A stretch of DNA of 64,000 nt from Streptomyces odonnellii. GTDB taxonomy: Bacteria; Actinomycetota; Actinomycetes; Streptomycetales; Streptomycetaceae. Both the position numbers and the translations under genes were made by a program. The stretch is from contig NZ_LATD01000028.1 in assembly GCF_000981895.1 (NCBI RefSeq), positions 1 through 64,000 of the forward strand. The letters run 5' to 3'. Shown here one piece after another: positions 52,902 through 61,376 of this stretch. Each line of letters starts with the position of its first letter. Within the stretch, counting starts at the first letter, position 1. Under the pieces are notes generated by a model that was not told where the DNA came from, did not search any database, and saw nothing but the letters and a program-made list of their open reading frames with translations.

Positions 52902-53673
52902 TCCAGGCCGCGACGAAGTATCCGACGCCGTAGGGGGCGGCCTCGTACAGCAGCTCACCGCTCAGAGCCACGTCGTCGGCGGCACCGGCAAGAAGCTGCC
53001 AGGGCGCGCGGCCCGCGGCCTTGAGGTCGTACGCCAGCTCCGCGTCCAGCGCCTTCAGCGCCGCCGCGTCGGCCGCCGCCAGGGCCCGTGCCACGGCTTC
53101 GTCGAAGCCGGCCGCACGCTCGTCCAGATATCCGGGCGCCTTGAGCGTGCGGCAGGCGCTGCCGTCGCCCATCACCAGCAGGGCCACGCGGTCGGAGCGG
53201 GCCGCGATCTCCTTGCCCGCCTGGACACACCGGTCAGTGGCGAGAGGTTCGCCGACGCCGAGCCCCCAGACCGGGGCGGCGGACCAGCGGACACGCTCCA
53301 GGAGCCAGGCCGCGACCGCGAGCGAGGCCGGCAGCTCGCGCTGGGCGTTGCCGCCCTCGGAGCGCCCGGCGCCCGCTCCGGCGTGCGCCGCCGTGTCCGT
53401 CCGTATATCCGCTCCGGCGCGCGCCCCGCCCAGTACGACATCGCGGGCCACCCCGAACCCCCGGAACGAGCCGGTCGCGCCCTCCGGGTACTCCCCCCGG
53501 CCCTCCTGCCCCGTGGGCCCCACGACGACCAGCAGATCGGGCCGAGCCGCCGCCAGCACCCCCAGCGCGTCTTCGCACGCCGCACGCGCCTCGTCCAGTT
53601 CCGGAGCCGCCGACGCGGCCACCTCCGGCACGAGCAGCGGTGGGCAGGGGCAGACGGCAGCGGCGACCAGCAT
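52897..53673 (-). CDS. Class III extradiol dioxygenase (LigB)-like protein
   Basis: 258 residues. An N-terminal CPCPPLLVPEV segment, LLVVVGPTGQEG and later LLVMGDGSACRTLKAPGYLDERAAGFDEAV fit the LigB-like/MEMO superfamily seen in actinobacteria beside miaB. Catalytic metal ligands of true dioxygenases are not clearly conserved, so the reaction is unknown. The start ATG at 53673 has a weak ribosome-binding site. The stop codon TAG coincides with the right terminal repeat of element B, so the present C-terminus may have been set by that insertion. Confidence 0.7.
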   Translation of the reverse strand: MLVAAAVCPCPPLLVPEVAASAAPELDEARAACEDALGVLAAARPDLLVVVGPTGQEGRGEYPEGATGSFRGFGVARDVVLGGARAGADIRTDTAAHAGAGAGRSEGGNAQRELPASLAVAAWLLERVRWSAAPVWGLGVGEPLATDRCVQAGKEIAARSDRVALLVMGDGSACRTLKAPGYLDERAAGFDEAVARALAAADAAALKALDAELAYDLKAAGRAPWQLLAGAADDVALSGELLYEAAPYGVGYFVAAWT

Positions 53674-53714
53674 GATCGAACCCTAACGCGGGCGCCGCGC
53701 CCCGGGGCCGGCCG

Positions 53715-55202
53715 TCAGCCGGCGGCGCATCCGCCGGTCGCCGCGGGCAGCGGAGCCGGTACACCGACCGTGGGCAGCCCCAGCAGCACCCCCGCCGGCT
53801 TCGCGGCCTCGGCGGCGTTACGCCGCTCCCAGGCGTCCCCGGCGCGGGTGCGCCGTACCTCCCGGGTCGGCCCCTCGGCGAGCAGATGGTGCGGGGCGGC
53901 GTAGGTGATCCCGACGGTCACCACATCGCCGGGGCGCACTTCCCCGTCCGGCTTGGTGAAGTGCACGAGCCGGTTGTCGCGGGCGCGTCCGGAGAGCCGG
54001 TGGGTGGCGCCGTCCTTGCGCCCCTCGCCCTCGGCGACCATGACCTCCAGCGTCCTGCCGACCTGCTTCTTGTTCTCCTCCCAGGAGATCTCCTCCTGGA
54101 GGGCGGACAGTCGCATATAGCGGTCCTGGACCACGTCCTTGGGGATCTGTCCGTCCATCTCGGCGGCCGGGGTCCCGGGGCGCTTCGAGTACTGGAAGGT
54201 GAAGGCCTGCGCGAAGCGCGCCTCGCGCACCACCCGCATGGTCTGCTCGAAGTCGTCCTCGGTCTCGCCGGGGAAGCCCACGATGATGTCGGTGGAGATG
54301 GCGGCGTGCGGGATGGCGGCGCGCACCTTGCCGATGATGCCGAGGTAACGGTCCTGCCGGTACGAGCGGCGCATCGCCCGCAGCACGGTGTCCGAGCCGG
54401 ACTGGAGCGGCATATGGAGCTGCGGCATCACATTGGGCGTCTCGGCCATCGCCGCGATCACGTCGTCCGTGAAGTCGCGCGGATGCGGTGACGTGAAGCG
54501 GACCCGCTCCAGGCCTTCGACGGCCCCGCAGGCCCGCAGCAGCTTCGAGAACGCCTCGCGGTCGCCGATGTCGGAACCGTACGCGTTGACGTTCTGGCCG
54601 AGCAGCGTGATCTCGGAGACGCCCTCGGAGACCAGTGCCTCGATCTCGGCCAGGATGTCGCCGGGGCGGCGGTCCTTCTCCTTGCCGCGCAGCGCCGGGA
54701 CGATGCAGAAGGTGCAGGTGTTGTTGCAGCCCACGGAGATGGAGACCCACGCGGCATAGGCGGACTCGCGGCGGGTCGGCAGCGTGGAGGGGAACGCCTC
54801 CAGCGACTCGGCGATCTCGACCTGCGCCTCTTCCTGGATCCGCGCGCGCTCCAGGAGGACGGGCAGCTTGCCGATGTTGTGCGTCCCGAAGACGACATCG
54901 ACCCAGGGCGCCCGCCGCACGATGGTGTCGCGGTCCTTCTGCGCCAGACAGCCGCCGACGGCGATCTGCATCCCGGGCCGCTTGGTCTTCATGGGGGCGA
55001 GCCGGCCGAGATTGCCGTACAGCTTGTTGTCGGCGTTCTCCCGCACCGCGCAGGTGTTGAAGACGACGACATCGGCGTCCCCGTCGGAGCCCTCGGGCGC
55101 CCGGACGTACCCGGCTCCCTCCAGCAGGCCCGACAGCCGCTCGGAGTCGTGGACATTCATCTGGCACCCGTAGGTGCGCACCTCGTAGGTCTTCGCGCTC
55201 AT
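53715..55202 (-). CDS. miaB: tRNA-2-methylthio-N6-dimethylallyladenosine synthase
   Basis: 495 residues, radical SAM methylthiotransferase. N-terminal cluster-binding domain with [14 protein letters not shown] and GGCLAQ Cys, then the radical SAM motif CNNTCTFC (C-X3-C-X2-C), and a C-terminal TRAM domain ([18 protein letters not shown]...). Acts on i6A37 made by MiaA. The ATG at 55202 begins [16 protein letters not shown]; the upstream in-frame reading at 55463 is not supported. It is 41 bp upstream of the LigB-like gene on the same strand, so the two are likely co-transcribed. Confidence 0.95.
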   Translation of the reverse strand: MSAKTYEVRTYGCQMNVHDSERLSGLLEGAGYVRAPEGSDGDADVVVFNTCAVRENADNKLYGNLGRLAPMKTKRPGMQIAVGGCLAQKDRDTIVRRAPWVDVVFGTHNIGKLPVLLERARIQEEAQVEIAESLEAFPSTLPTRRESAYAAWVSISVGCNNTCTFCIVPALRGKEKDRRPGDILAEIEALVSEGVSEITLLGQNVNAYGSDIGDREAFSKLLRACGAVEGLERVRFTSPHPRDFTDDVIAAMAETPNVMPQLHMPLQSGSDTVLRAMRRSYRQDRYLGIIGKVRAAIPHAAISTDIIVGFPGETEDDFEQTMRVVREARFAQAFTFQYSKRPGTPAAEMDGQIPKDVVQDRYMRLSALQEEISWEENKKQVGRTLEVMVAEGEGRKDGATHRLSGRARDNRLVHFTKPDGEVRPGDVVTVGITYAAPHHLLAEGPTREVRRTRAGDAWERRNAAEAAKPAGVLLGLPTVGVPAPLPAATGGCAAG

Positions 55203-55335
55203 CTCGCCCACCAGAGTACGGGGTCCCTCCGGACCGGCGCCCCTGGCTTGTGCGCGACAGCGGCCGGGCGACGGCCCGGGCCGCGGCGACAACCGGGCCT
55301 GGTCTTCGCGGGTGGTGAGCTGGCAGGATCGCGGC

Positions 55336-56337
55336 ATGTTCGCGGCGCTGTCCCGTATCGGCCGTGGCCGGGTCCTCCAGGGCGCCGCCGCGTTGGTGGT
55401 GTTCGGGCTGCTGGTGTGGTGGCTGGTGCCCTTCGGGCCGGCGTCGCCCAAGGGGTCGGTCACCTTCAGTACGGGCGTGCCGAGCGGGGTCTACCAGCGG
55501 TACGGAACGCTCCTCAAGGAGGACCTCGGCCGCGATCTGCCGGATGTCTCGATACAGCTCAAGACCAGCGAGGGCTCGCAGCAGAACCTCGCGTGGGTGG
55601 CGACCGGCAAGGCCGATTTCACCGTGGCCACCGCCGATGCCGTCGCCAAGTACCAGGAGGACCGGAAGCCGTTCGCGGACCGGCTGCGCGGGTGCGCGCG
55701 GCTGTACGACGACTATGTGCAGCTCGTCGTCGCCAAGGACTCGCCGATCCGCTCCGTCGCGGGGCTGCGCGGCAGGACGGTGGGCGTGGGGCAGCAGGGC
55801 TCCGGGGTACGGCTGATAGCCGACCGGATCATGACGGCCGCGCACCTCGACCCTCAGCGGGACATCACCCCGGTGCCGGCCGGCATAGACACCATGCCGG
55901 ACCTGCTCGAACACCACCGTCTGGATGCGTTCTTCTGGTCGGGCGGGCTGCCCACCGCGGCCGTGGACGTGCTGTCGAAGCGCTTCGACATCCGGCTGAT
56001 CCCCCTGGAGCCGGAGCTCATCGCCGGACTCCACGCTTCGGGCGAGGCGGCCTCCCGCTACTACCGCTCCGCGGCGATACCGGCCGACGCCTATGGCGAG
56101 GTGCGGAACGACGGTGCGGCCGTGCCGACGGTGGCGGTGGCGAATCTGCTGGTCACCACGGACCGCATGGGCGCCGGGCTGACGGAGGGCTTCACCCGTA
56201 CGGTGATCGACAGCCGGGACCGGATCGGCAAGCAGGTCCACCCGGCGCAGCTCGTCGACCTGAGGACGGCCATCTACACGGCGCCGCTGGAGCTGCACGA
56301 GGGCGCGATGCGCTACTACCACTCGGTCAAGCCCTAG
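55336..56337 (+). CDS. TAXI-family solute-binding protein (TRAP-associated extracytoplasmic immunogenic)
   Basis: 333 residues. A single N-terminal hydrophobic helix ([19 protein letters not shown]) anchors or exports the protein, and the rest is a two-lobe binding fold with [53 protein letters not shown] and [22 protein letters not shown], typical TAXI segments. No DctQ/DctM permease is nearby, so it could work as a sensory rather than transport component. It is convergent with gluK; a regulatory link is inferred from position only. ATG at 55336 follows AGGA. Confidence 0.85.
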   Translation: MFAALSRIGRGRVLQGAAALVVFGLLVWWLVPFGPASPKGSVTFSTGVPSGVYQRYGTLLKEDLGRDLPDVSIQLKTSEGSQQNLAWVATGKADFTVATADAVAKYQEDRKPFADRLRGCARLYDDYVQLVVAKDSPIRSVAGLRGRTVGVGQQGSGVRLIADRIMTAAHLDPQRDITPVPAGIDTMPDLLEHHRLDAFFWSGGLPTAAVDVLSKRFDIRLIPLEPELIAGLHASGEAASRYYRSAAIPADAYGEVRNDGAAVPTVAVANLLVTTDRMGAGLTEGFTRTVIDSRDRIGKQVHPAQLVDLRTAIYTAPLELHEGAMRYYHSVKP

Positions 56338-56339
56338 GG

Positions 56340-56407
56340 CGTATCACGTCAGGCCCTGGTCCGTATGCCAGATCCCAGCCCGTATCGCGTCAGGCCCCGG
56401 TCCGTAT
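56340..56407. repeat. 27-bp direct repeat, 41-bp period
   Basis: CGTATCACGTCAGGCCC... at 56340-56366 and CGTATCGCGTCAGGCCC... at 56381-56407, identical in 25 of 27 bases. It follows directly on the stop of the TAXI gene and precedes the gluK stop (56426), so it lies between convergent genes. The flank again begins CTAGGG. Confidence 0.7.
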
Positions 56408-56425
56408 CGGGCCGGAGCCGGCACC

Positions 56426-57817
56426 TCAGGGTATCGGCGACGACCGTGGAACACTCAGCGTCACCCGCAGCCCGCGCGGCTCGCCGTGCGCGTAGGTGAT
56501 CGAGCCGCCGCCCGCCGCCAGCAGCGCCCGGGAGATGGACAGGCCGAGACCCGACCCCTTGATGTTCTGGTGACGGTTGCTGCGCCAGAACCGGTCGCCT
56601 ATCCGGGCGATCTCGTCGTCCGTGAGCCCCGGCCCGCCGTCATTGATCGAGATCGTGGACGTTTCACCATTACGGGCGACCGTCACCGTGACCTCTTCAC
56701 CCGCCGGAGTGAACTTCAGGGCATTGTCGATGACCGCGTCCAAGGCGCTGGAGAGCGCGGTCGGGTCGGCCCAGGCGGTGACCGCGGCGGGGTGCTCGGT
56801 CAGTCTCACGCCCTTCTCCTCGGCCAGTGCCCGCCATGCCGCGACCCGTTCCGTCGTCAGTTCCCCGATGTCCGTGAGCCGAAGATCGGCGGGGGCGTGC
56901 TCCGCCAGCGCCAGGTCCAGCAGATCGTCCAGGACCTGCGCGAGGCGCCTGCCCTCCGTCCGTACGGAGGCGATCTCCTCGTTCCCCTTGGGCAGTTCCA
57001 GCGCGAGCAGCTCGATGCGGAGCAGCAGGGCGGAGAGCGGATTGCGCAACTGGTGGGAGGCGTCGGCGACAAAGGCGCGCTGCTGCTCCAGCACCTCTTC
57101 GACGTTGTCGGCCATCTCGTTGAACGAGCCGGCCAGCCGCCGCAGTTCGGGCGGTCCCCCGGCCGCCGCCACCCGCGAGTTCATCCGGCCGGTGGCGATG
57201 TCGTGCGTCACGGCGTCGAGTACGCGTACGGGCCTGAGCACCCAGCCCGTCAGCCGGATCGCGGCTCCAACGGCCAGCAGCATGGCCAGCGCCTCACCCG
57301 CGGCGATCAACAGCCAGCCCTTCAGGATGCGCCAACGCATCTGCCCGGTGGGCGAGTCGGTCACCACGACCGCGACCACGTCGCCGTCCCGTACCACCGG
57401 CGAGTCCACGATGAGCCTGCTGTTCTGCCAGGGCCAGACCTGCTCGGGATCGTCGCTGCGGCGGCCCAGCAGGGCCTCCTGGAAGGACTGCCGCCCCTCC
57501 CCCTCCGCGGGCACCGTCCAGTCCTTGGGGGCGCGGGCCATGTAGTCGTTGTCACGGTAGAAGACGCCGACCTTGATCCCGTAGACCTCGTGGTAGCGGG
57601 TGAGTTCCTCCTCCAGCAGCGCGCGCCGCTCGTCGGCGCCCGCCCGGCCCTCGGCGACGAACTGCGCGAGGGCCGCGACCCGGGTGGTGTCGTCGATCCG
57701 GTCGACGACGACACGCTGCTGCTGCGCGGCGGCGAGGCTCATCGCGAGCGGGAAGCCCAGCGCGACGAGCACACCCGCCATGAGGATGATGAGCAGCGGC
57801 AGCAGTCGGGAACTCAC
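56426..57817 (-). CDS. gluK: Sensor histidine kinase GluK (glutamate-responsive type)
   Basis: 463 residues. Two membrane helices (LLPLLIILMAGVLVALGF and, after a ~130-residue extracellular domain, LLIAAGEALAMLLAVGAAI), a HAMP linker, HisKA with FVADASHQLRNPLSALL, then the N-box DNALKFTPAGEEV and G-boxes DGGPGLTDDE and GSGLGLSISRALL. In S. coelicolor the neighbouring GluR-GluK pair controls gluABCD glutamate uptake, and the same order is seen here. GTG start at 57817, 6 bases after the gluR stop, with AAGGA inside the gluR end: translationally linked. Confidence 0.9.
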   Translation of the reverse strand: MSSRLLPLLIILMAGVLVALGFPLAMSLAAAQQQRVVVDRIDDTTRVAALAQFVAEGRAGADERRALLEEELTRYHEVYGIKVGVFYRDNDYMARAPKDWTVPAEGEGRQSFQEALLGRRSDDPEQVWPWQNSRLIVDSPVVRDGDVVAVVVTDSPTGQMRWRILKGWLLIAAGEALAMLLAVGAAIRLTGWVLRPVRVLDAVTHDIATGRMNSRVAAAGGPPELRRLAGSFNEMADNVEEVLEQQRAFVADASHQLRNPLSALLLRIELLALELPKGNEEIASVRTEGRRLAQVLDDLLDLALAEHAPADLRLTDIGELTTERVAAWRALAEEKGVRLTEHPAAVTAWADPTALSSALDAVIDNALKFTPAGEEVTVTVARNGETSTISINDGGPGLTDDEIARIGDRFWRSNRHQNIKGSGLGLSISRALLAAGGGSITYAHGEPRGLRVTLSVPRSSPIP

Positions 57818-57823
57818 GGGACG

Positions 57824-58537
57824 TTACGGTCCTTGATGCGCGGCCGGGACGACCAGCCGGTAGCCGACGCCTCTGACGGTCTCGATCAGCGCGGGCATGC
57901 CGAGCTTGCCGCGCAGCGACGCCACATGGACTTCCAGGGTCCGCCCCGTACCTTCCCAACTGGTGCGCCACACCTCGCTGATGATCTGCTCGCGCCCGAA
58001 GACCACCCCGGGCCGCTGGGCGAGCAGGGCCAGCAGATCGAACTCCTTGCGGGTGAGCTGGACGGGCGTACCGTCCACGGTGACCCGCCGCGTGGGCAGT
58101 TCCAGCGTGAGACGCCCGAGCCGCTGGGCCGCCTCGGCCGGCGGTCCCGCCTCCTCGCCGCCCGTACGCCGCCGGCTCACCGCGTGGATACGCGCCAGGA
58201 GTTCACCGGTGTCGTACGGCTTGACCACATAGTCGTCGGCCCCGAGGTTGAGGCCATGGATACGGGAGCGGACATCGGCCCGCGCGGTCACCATGATGAC
58301 CGGGGTCGAGGTGATCCGCCGGATCTTCCCGCAGACCTGGTAGCCGTCCTGGTCGGGCAGGCCGAGGTCGAGCAGCACCACCGCGAACGGTTCCTTGCCC
58401 GCGTTGGCGGCGGGCAGCAGGGCCTGGAGCGCCTCCTCGCCGCTTCTGGCGTGCACGACCTGGAAGCCGTGCTTGGCGAGCACGGCCGCCAGCGCCGCCG
58501 CGACATGATCGTCGTCCTCCACGAGCAGCAGTCTCAC
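57824..58537 (-). CDS. gluR: Response regulator GluR (OmpR family)
   Basis: 237 residues. Receiver domain with acidic pocket LLLVEDDDHV, phospho-acceptor Asp in VVLLDLGLPDQDG and Lys in DDYVVKPYDTGELLARI, then an OmpR-type winged helix (LTRKEFDLLALLAQRPGVVFGREQIISEVW...TLEVHVASLRGKL). The GTG at 58537 follows GAAGGGGG; the longer reading to 58642 is rejected. It is divergent from gluA with a 249-bp intergenic region, and upstream of gluK. It is expected to activate gluABCD when glutamate is present. Confidence 0.92.
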   Translation of the reverse strand: MRLLLVEDDDHVAAALAAVLAKHGFQVVHARSGEEALQALLPAANAGKEPFAVVLLDLGLPDQDGYQVCGKIRRITSTPVIMVTARADVRSRIHGLNLGADDYVVKPYDTGELLARIHAVSRRRTGGEEAGPPAEAAQRLGRLTLELPTRRVTVDGTPVQLTRKEFDLLALLAQRPGVVFGREQIISEVWRTSWEGTGRTLEVHVASLRGKLGMPALIETVRGVGYRLVVPAAHQGP

Positions 58538-58614
58538 GGGCCCCCTTCGCGGTCGTGATCGCACAACGTATCCGGGCATCCATTCCGATGTGGCCGTGCC
58601 AGTCAAGAGTCTTC

Positions 58615-58638
58615 CCGTTACGCCAAGGTTTCCGTTAC
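58615..58638 (+). promoter_or_regulatory. Candidate GluR-binding direct repeat
   Basis: CCGTTAC occurs at 58615-58621 and 58632-58638, in the gluR-gluA intergenic region. OmpR-family regulators bind direct repeats, but the 17-bp start-to-start spacing is not the usual 10-11 bp. Weak call. Confidence 0.3.
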
Positions 58639-58724
58639 CCACCCGGTACTCCCCGCACCGCCCTCTTCACACGGAGTGTCCGGTTGCAGCCGGATCGTTA
58701 TGCTCAATTTCAGCTCAGATGTGA

Positions 58725-58753
58725 TGACGCTGGTCGCAGGGCGTGACTAGGGT
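58725..58753 (+). promoter_or_regulatory. Candidate gluABCD promoter
   Basis: TGACGC at 58725-58730 and TAGGGT at 58748-58753 with a 17-bp spacer, as for HrdB-type promoters (TTGACN / TANNNT). It lies 33 bp before the gluA start codon. Confidence 0.4.
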
Positions 58754-58786
58754 CCTCCCAACCGAGGAGGACGGAGCAAGAAGCCG

Positions 58787-59572
58787 ATGAGCGGAGTGTC
58801 AGTGACCAAGGGCGCCGAGGACGCCGTGCCCGCGACGGGCGATCTGGTCGTACTGAGCAACGTGAACAAACACTTCGGCGCGCTGCATGTGCTCCAGGAC
58901 ATCGATCTGACCATCGCCCGTGGCGAGGTCGTGGTCGTCATCGGACCTTCCGGGTCCGGCAAGTCCACACTGTGCCGCACCATCAACCGCCTGGAGACCA
59001 TCGATTCGGGCGAGATCTCGATCGACGGCAAGCCGCTGCCGCAGGAGGGCCGTGAACTGGCCCGGCTGCGTGCGGATGTCGGCATGGTCTTCCAGTCGTT
59101 CAACCTCTTCGCACACAAGACGGTGCTGGAGAATGTGACGCTGGGCCAGATCAAGGTCCGCAGGACGGACAAGAAGAGCGCCGAGGAGAAGGCCCGCGGG
59201 CTGCTCGACAGGGTCGGCGTCGGTTCACAGGCCGACAAGTACCCCGCCCAGCTCTCCGGCGGCCAGCAGCAGCGCGTCGCCATCGCACGGGCTCTGGCGA
59301 TGGATCCGAAGGTCATGCTCTTCGACGAGCCGACCTCGGCGCTCGACCCCGAGATGATCAACGAAGTGCTCGAAGTCATGCAGCAACTCGCGCGTGACGG
59401 TATGACGATGGTCGTCGTCACCCATGAGATGGGCTTCGCGCGCTCCGCGGCGAACCGGGTCGTCTTCATGGCGGACGGCCGCATCGTCGAAGAGGCCACG
59501 CCCGACGCGTTCTTCAGCAATCCGCGAAGCGACCGCGCCAAGGACTTCCTCTCGAAGATCCTGCATCACTGA
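58787..59572 (+). CDS. gluA: Glutamate-type ABC transporter, ATP-binding subunit
   Basis: 261 residues. Complete ABC ATPase: Walker [16 protein letters not shown]-loop [18 protein letters not shown], signature [16 protein letters not shown], Walker [16 protein letters not shown], and switch His in [12 protein letters not shown]. Polar-amino-acid importer type (HisP/GlnQ family). In S. coelicolor gluABCD takes up glutamate and is controlled by GluR-GluK, the divergent pair here. ATG at 58787. Confidence 0.95.
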   Translation: MSGVSVTKGAEDAVPATGDLVVLSNVNKHFGALHVLQDIDLTIARGEVVVVIGPSGSGKSTLCRTINRLETIDSGEISIDGKPLPQEGRELARLRADVGMVFQSFNLFAHKTVLENVTLGQIKVRRTDKKSAEEKARGLLDRVGVGSQADKYPAQLSGGQQQRVAIARALAMDPKVMLFDEPTSALDPEMINEVLEVMQQLARDGMTMVVVTHEMGFARSAANRVVFMADGRIVEEATPDAFFSNPRSDRAKDFLSKILHH

Positions 59573-59680
59573 CCGTTCATCACTGAACAAGGCGCTTCAC
59601 TTCACTGAACACGGCTCTTCACACGGCACCGAGTTCGGCAGAACCCGTTCGTCCACGTCTCACCCGAGGGAAGTTCACGC

Positions 59681-60520
59681 ATGAAGCTTCACAAGGCAAG
59701 CGCGGCCGCCGCCGCGGCTCTCGTCCTCTCCCTGACCGCCACCGCGTGCGGCGGCGACAGCAGCGACGACGCCGGCGGCGACAGCGGTGGCGGGAAGATC
59801 ACCATCGGTATCAAGTTCGACCAGCCCGGCCTCGGCCTGAAGAAGCCGGACGGCACGTACGCGGGCTTCGATGTCGATGTCGCCACCTATGTCGCCAAGG
59901 AACTGGGTTACGACGCCAAGGACATCGTCTGGAAGGAGTCGCCCAGCGCCGAGCGCGAGAACCTGATCTCCAACGGAGACGTGAAGTTCGTCGTCGCCAG
60001 CTACTCGATCAACGACGAGCGCAAGCAGAAGGTCGACTTCGCCGGCCCGTACTTCCTCGCCCACCAGGACCTGCTGGTCCGCTCGGACGACAGCGCCATC
60101 ACCAAGGCCGAGGACCTCAACTCCAAGAAGCTCTGCTCCGTGACGGGTTCCACCTCGGCGCAGAACGTCAAGGAGGAACTCGCCCCCAAGGCCGACCTCC
60201 AGGAGTTCGGCGGCTACTCCGAGTGCCTGACCGGCCTGGAGAACAAGGCCGTTGACGCCCTGACCACGGACGACTCGATCCTCGCCGGGTACGCCTCGCA
60301 GCAGGAGCACCAGGGCAAGTTCAAGCTCGCTGGCCTCAAGCTCAGCGACGAGAACTACGGCATCGGTCTCAAGAAGGGCGACACCGATCTGCAGACCAAG
60401 ATCAACGCCGCGCTGAAGAAGATGGAGTCGGACGGCTCCTGGCAGAAGGCCGTGACCGCCAACTTCGGCCCGTCCGGCTACAAGAACGAGCCCGCTCCGG
60501 CGATCACCGAAGGCAGCTAG
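59681..60520 (+). CDS. gluB: Glutamate-type ABC transporter, substrate-binding lipoprotein
   Basis: 279 residues. Signal ending LSLTATAC with a lipobox Cys (~residue 23), then a Gly/Ser/Asp linker, then a family 3 solute-binding fold (ITIGIKFDQPGLGLKKPDGTYAGFDVDVATYVAKELG, split here as TYAGFDVDVATYVAKELG, and NGDVKFVVASYSIND). It anchors to the membrane outer face and delivers glutamate-like ligands to GluCD. ATG start at 59681 after GAGGGAAG. Its stop codon TAG is part of repeat element C. Confidence 0.94.
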   Translation: MKLHKASAAAAAALVLSLTATACGGDSSDDAGGDSGGGKITIGIKFDQPGLGLKKPDGTYAGFDVDVATYVAKELGYDAKDIVWKESPSAERENLISNGDVKFVVASYSINDERKQKVDFAGPYFLAHQDLLVRSDDSAITKAEDLNSKKLCSVTGSTSAQNVKEELAPKADLQEFGGYSECLTGLENKAVDALTTDDSILAGYASQQEHQGKFKLAGLKLSDENYGIGLKKGDTDLQTKINAALKKMESDGSWQKAVTANFGPSGYKNEPAPAITEGS

Positions 60521-60588
60521 GGTCTTTCGTTCGGATCTGGCGGCACCAGGGCACGCGAGCCCAGCAAGATCCAAACGAGAGGCCCTAG
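60517..60588. mobile_element. 72-bp palindromic MITE-like element, copy C
   Basis: Bounded by CTAG on both sides (60517-60520 and 60585-60588). Left end CTAGGGTCTTTCGTTCGGAT; right end, reversed, CTAGGGCCTCTCGTTTGGAT. Close copy of element A at 52253. It overlaps the gluB stop and lies between gluB and gluC; the folded RNA could lower gluCD expression relative to gluB. The bases right after it, GACACGGCCTGG, resemble the end of element B. Confidence 0.78.
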
Positions 60589-60701
60589 GACACGGCCTGG
60601 CGGGGCCGGACAGGCCCGGCCGGGCCAGACAGGAGTGACGCGCCGCCGGCCCGCCCGGCGGCGCGTACCGACCAGCCAACCAGGGGAGAGCGCGGAGCAT
60701 C

Positions 60702-61376
60702 GTGTTCGACTTTCTTGATTCCGGGCAGTACGACCTGCTCGGCGCCTTCTGGGTGACGGTGCAGCTCACCCTCTACTCCGCAGTTGGTTCTCTCATATGG
60801 GGAACGCTGCTGGCCGGGATGCGGGTCAGTCCTGTGCCGCTGATGCGTGCCTTCGGTACCGCGTACGTCAATCTGGTCCGTAACACGCCCCTGACCCTGG
60901 TCCTCGTGGCCTGTTCACTGGGGCTCGGTCTGACCCTCGGGATCACGCTCGGCGGCCAGGACTTCAAAGCCATGGGCTTCCGGCTCGCCGTCCTGGGACT
61001 CGTGGCCTACACCGGCACCTTCGTCTGCGAGTCCCTGCGCTCCGGTATCAACACCGTGCCGGTCGGCCAGGCCGAGGCGGCCCGTGCGCTGGGGCTCAGC
61101 TTCTTCCAGGTGCTGACGCTGATAGTCCTTCCGCAGGCGTTCCGCTCCGTGGTGGCACCGCTGGCCAACGTACTGATCGCGCTGACCAAGAACACCACGG
61201 TGGCCTCGGCGATCAGTGTCGCGGAGGCATCGGCGCTGATGAAGACAATGCTGGAGAACGAGACCAGCGCGCTCTTCGCGGTATTCGCGGTGTTCGCGTT
61301 CGGATTCATCGTTCTCACTCTTCCGACCGGTCTGATCCTGGGCTGGGTCAGCAAGCGAGTGGCGGTGAAGCGATGA
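60702..61376 (+). CDS. gluC: Glutamate-type ABC transporter, permease 1
   Basis: 224 residues with about five membrane helices and the inner-membrane permease signature EAARALGLSFFQVLTLIVLPQAF (the EAA loop). Polar-amino-acid permease of the HisM/GlnP family. GTG start at 60702 preceded by GGAGCAT. Its stop overlaps the gluD start by 4 bases, so the two are translationally coupled. Confidence 0.93.
   Translation: MFDFLDSGQYDLLGAFWVTVQLTLYSAVGSLIWGTLLAGMRVSPVPLMRAFGTAYVNLVRNTPLTLVLVACSLGLGLTLGITLGGQDFKAMGFRLAVLGLVAYTGTFVCESLRSGINTVPVGQAEAARALGLSFFQVLTLIVLPQAFRSVVAPLANVLIALTKNTTVASAISVAEASALMKTMLENETSALFAVFAVFAFGFIVLTLPTGLILGWVSKRVAVKR

Noticed and set aside
53818-56322. 834-residue reverse-strand frame
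   Set aside because: Runs in an alternative frame through miaB and across the TAXI gene; low-complexity composition, no start site with a ribosome-binding site.
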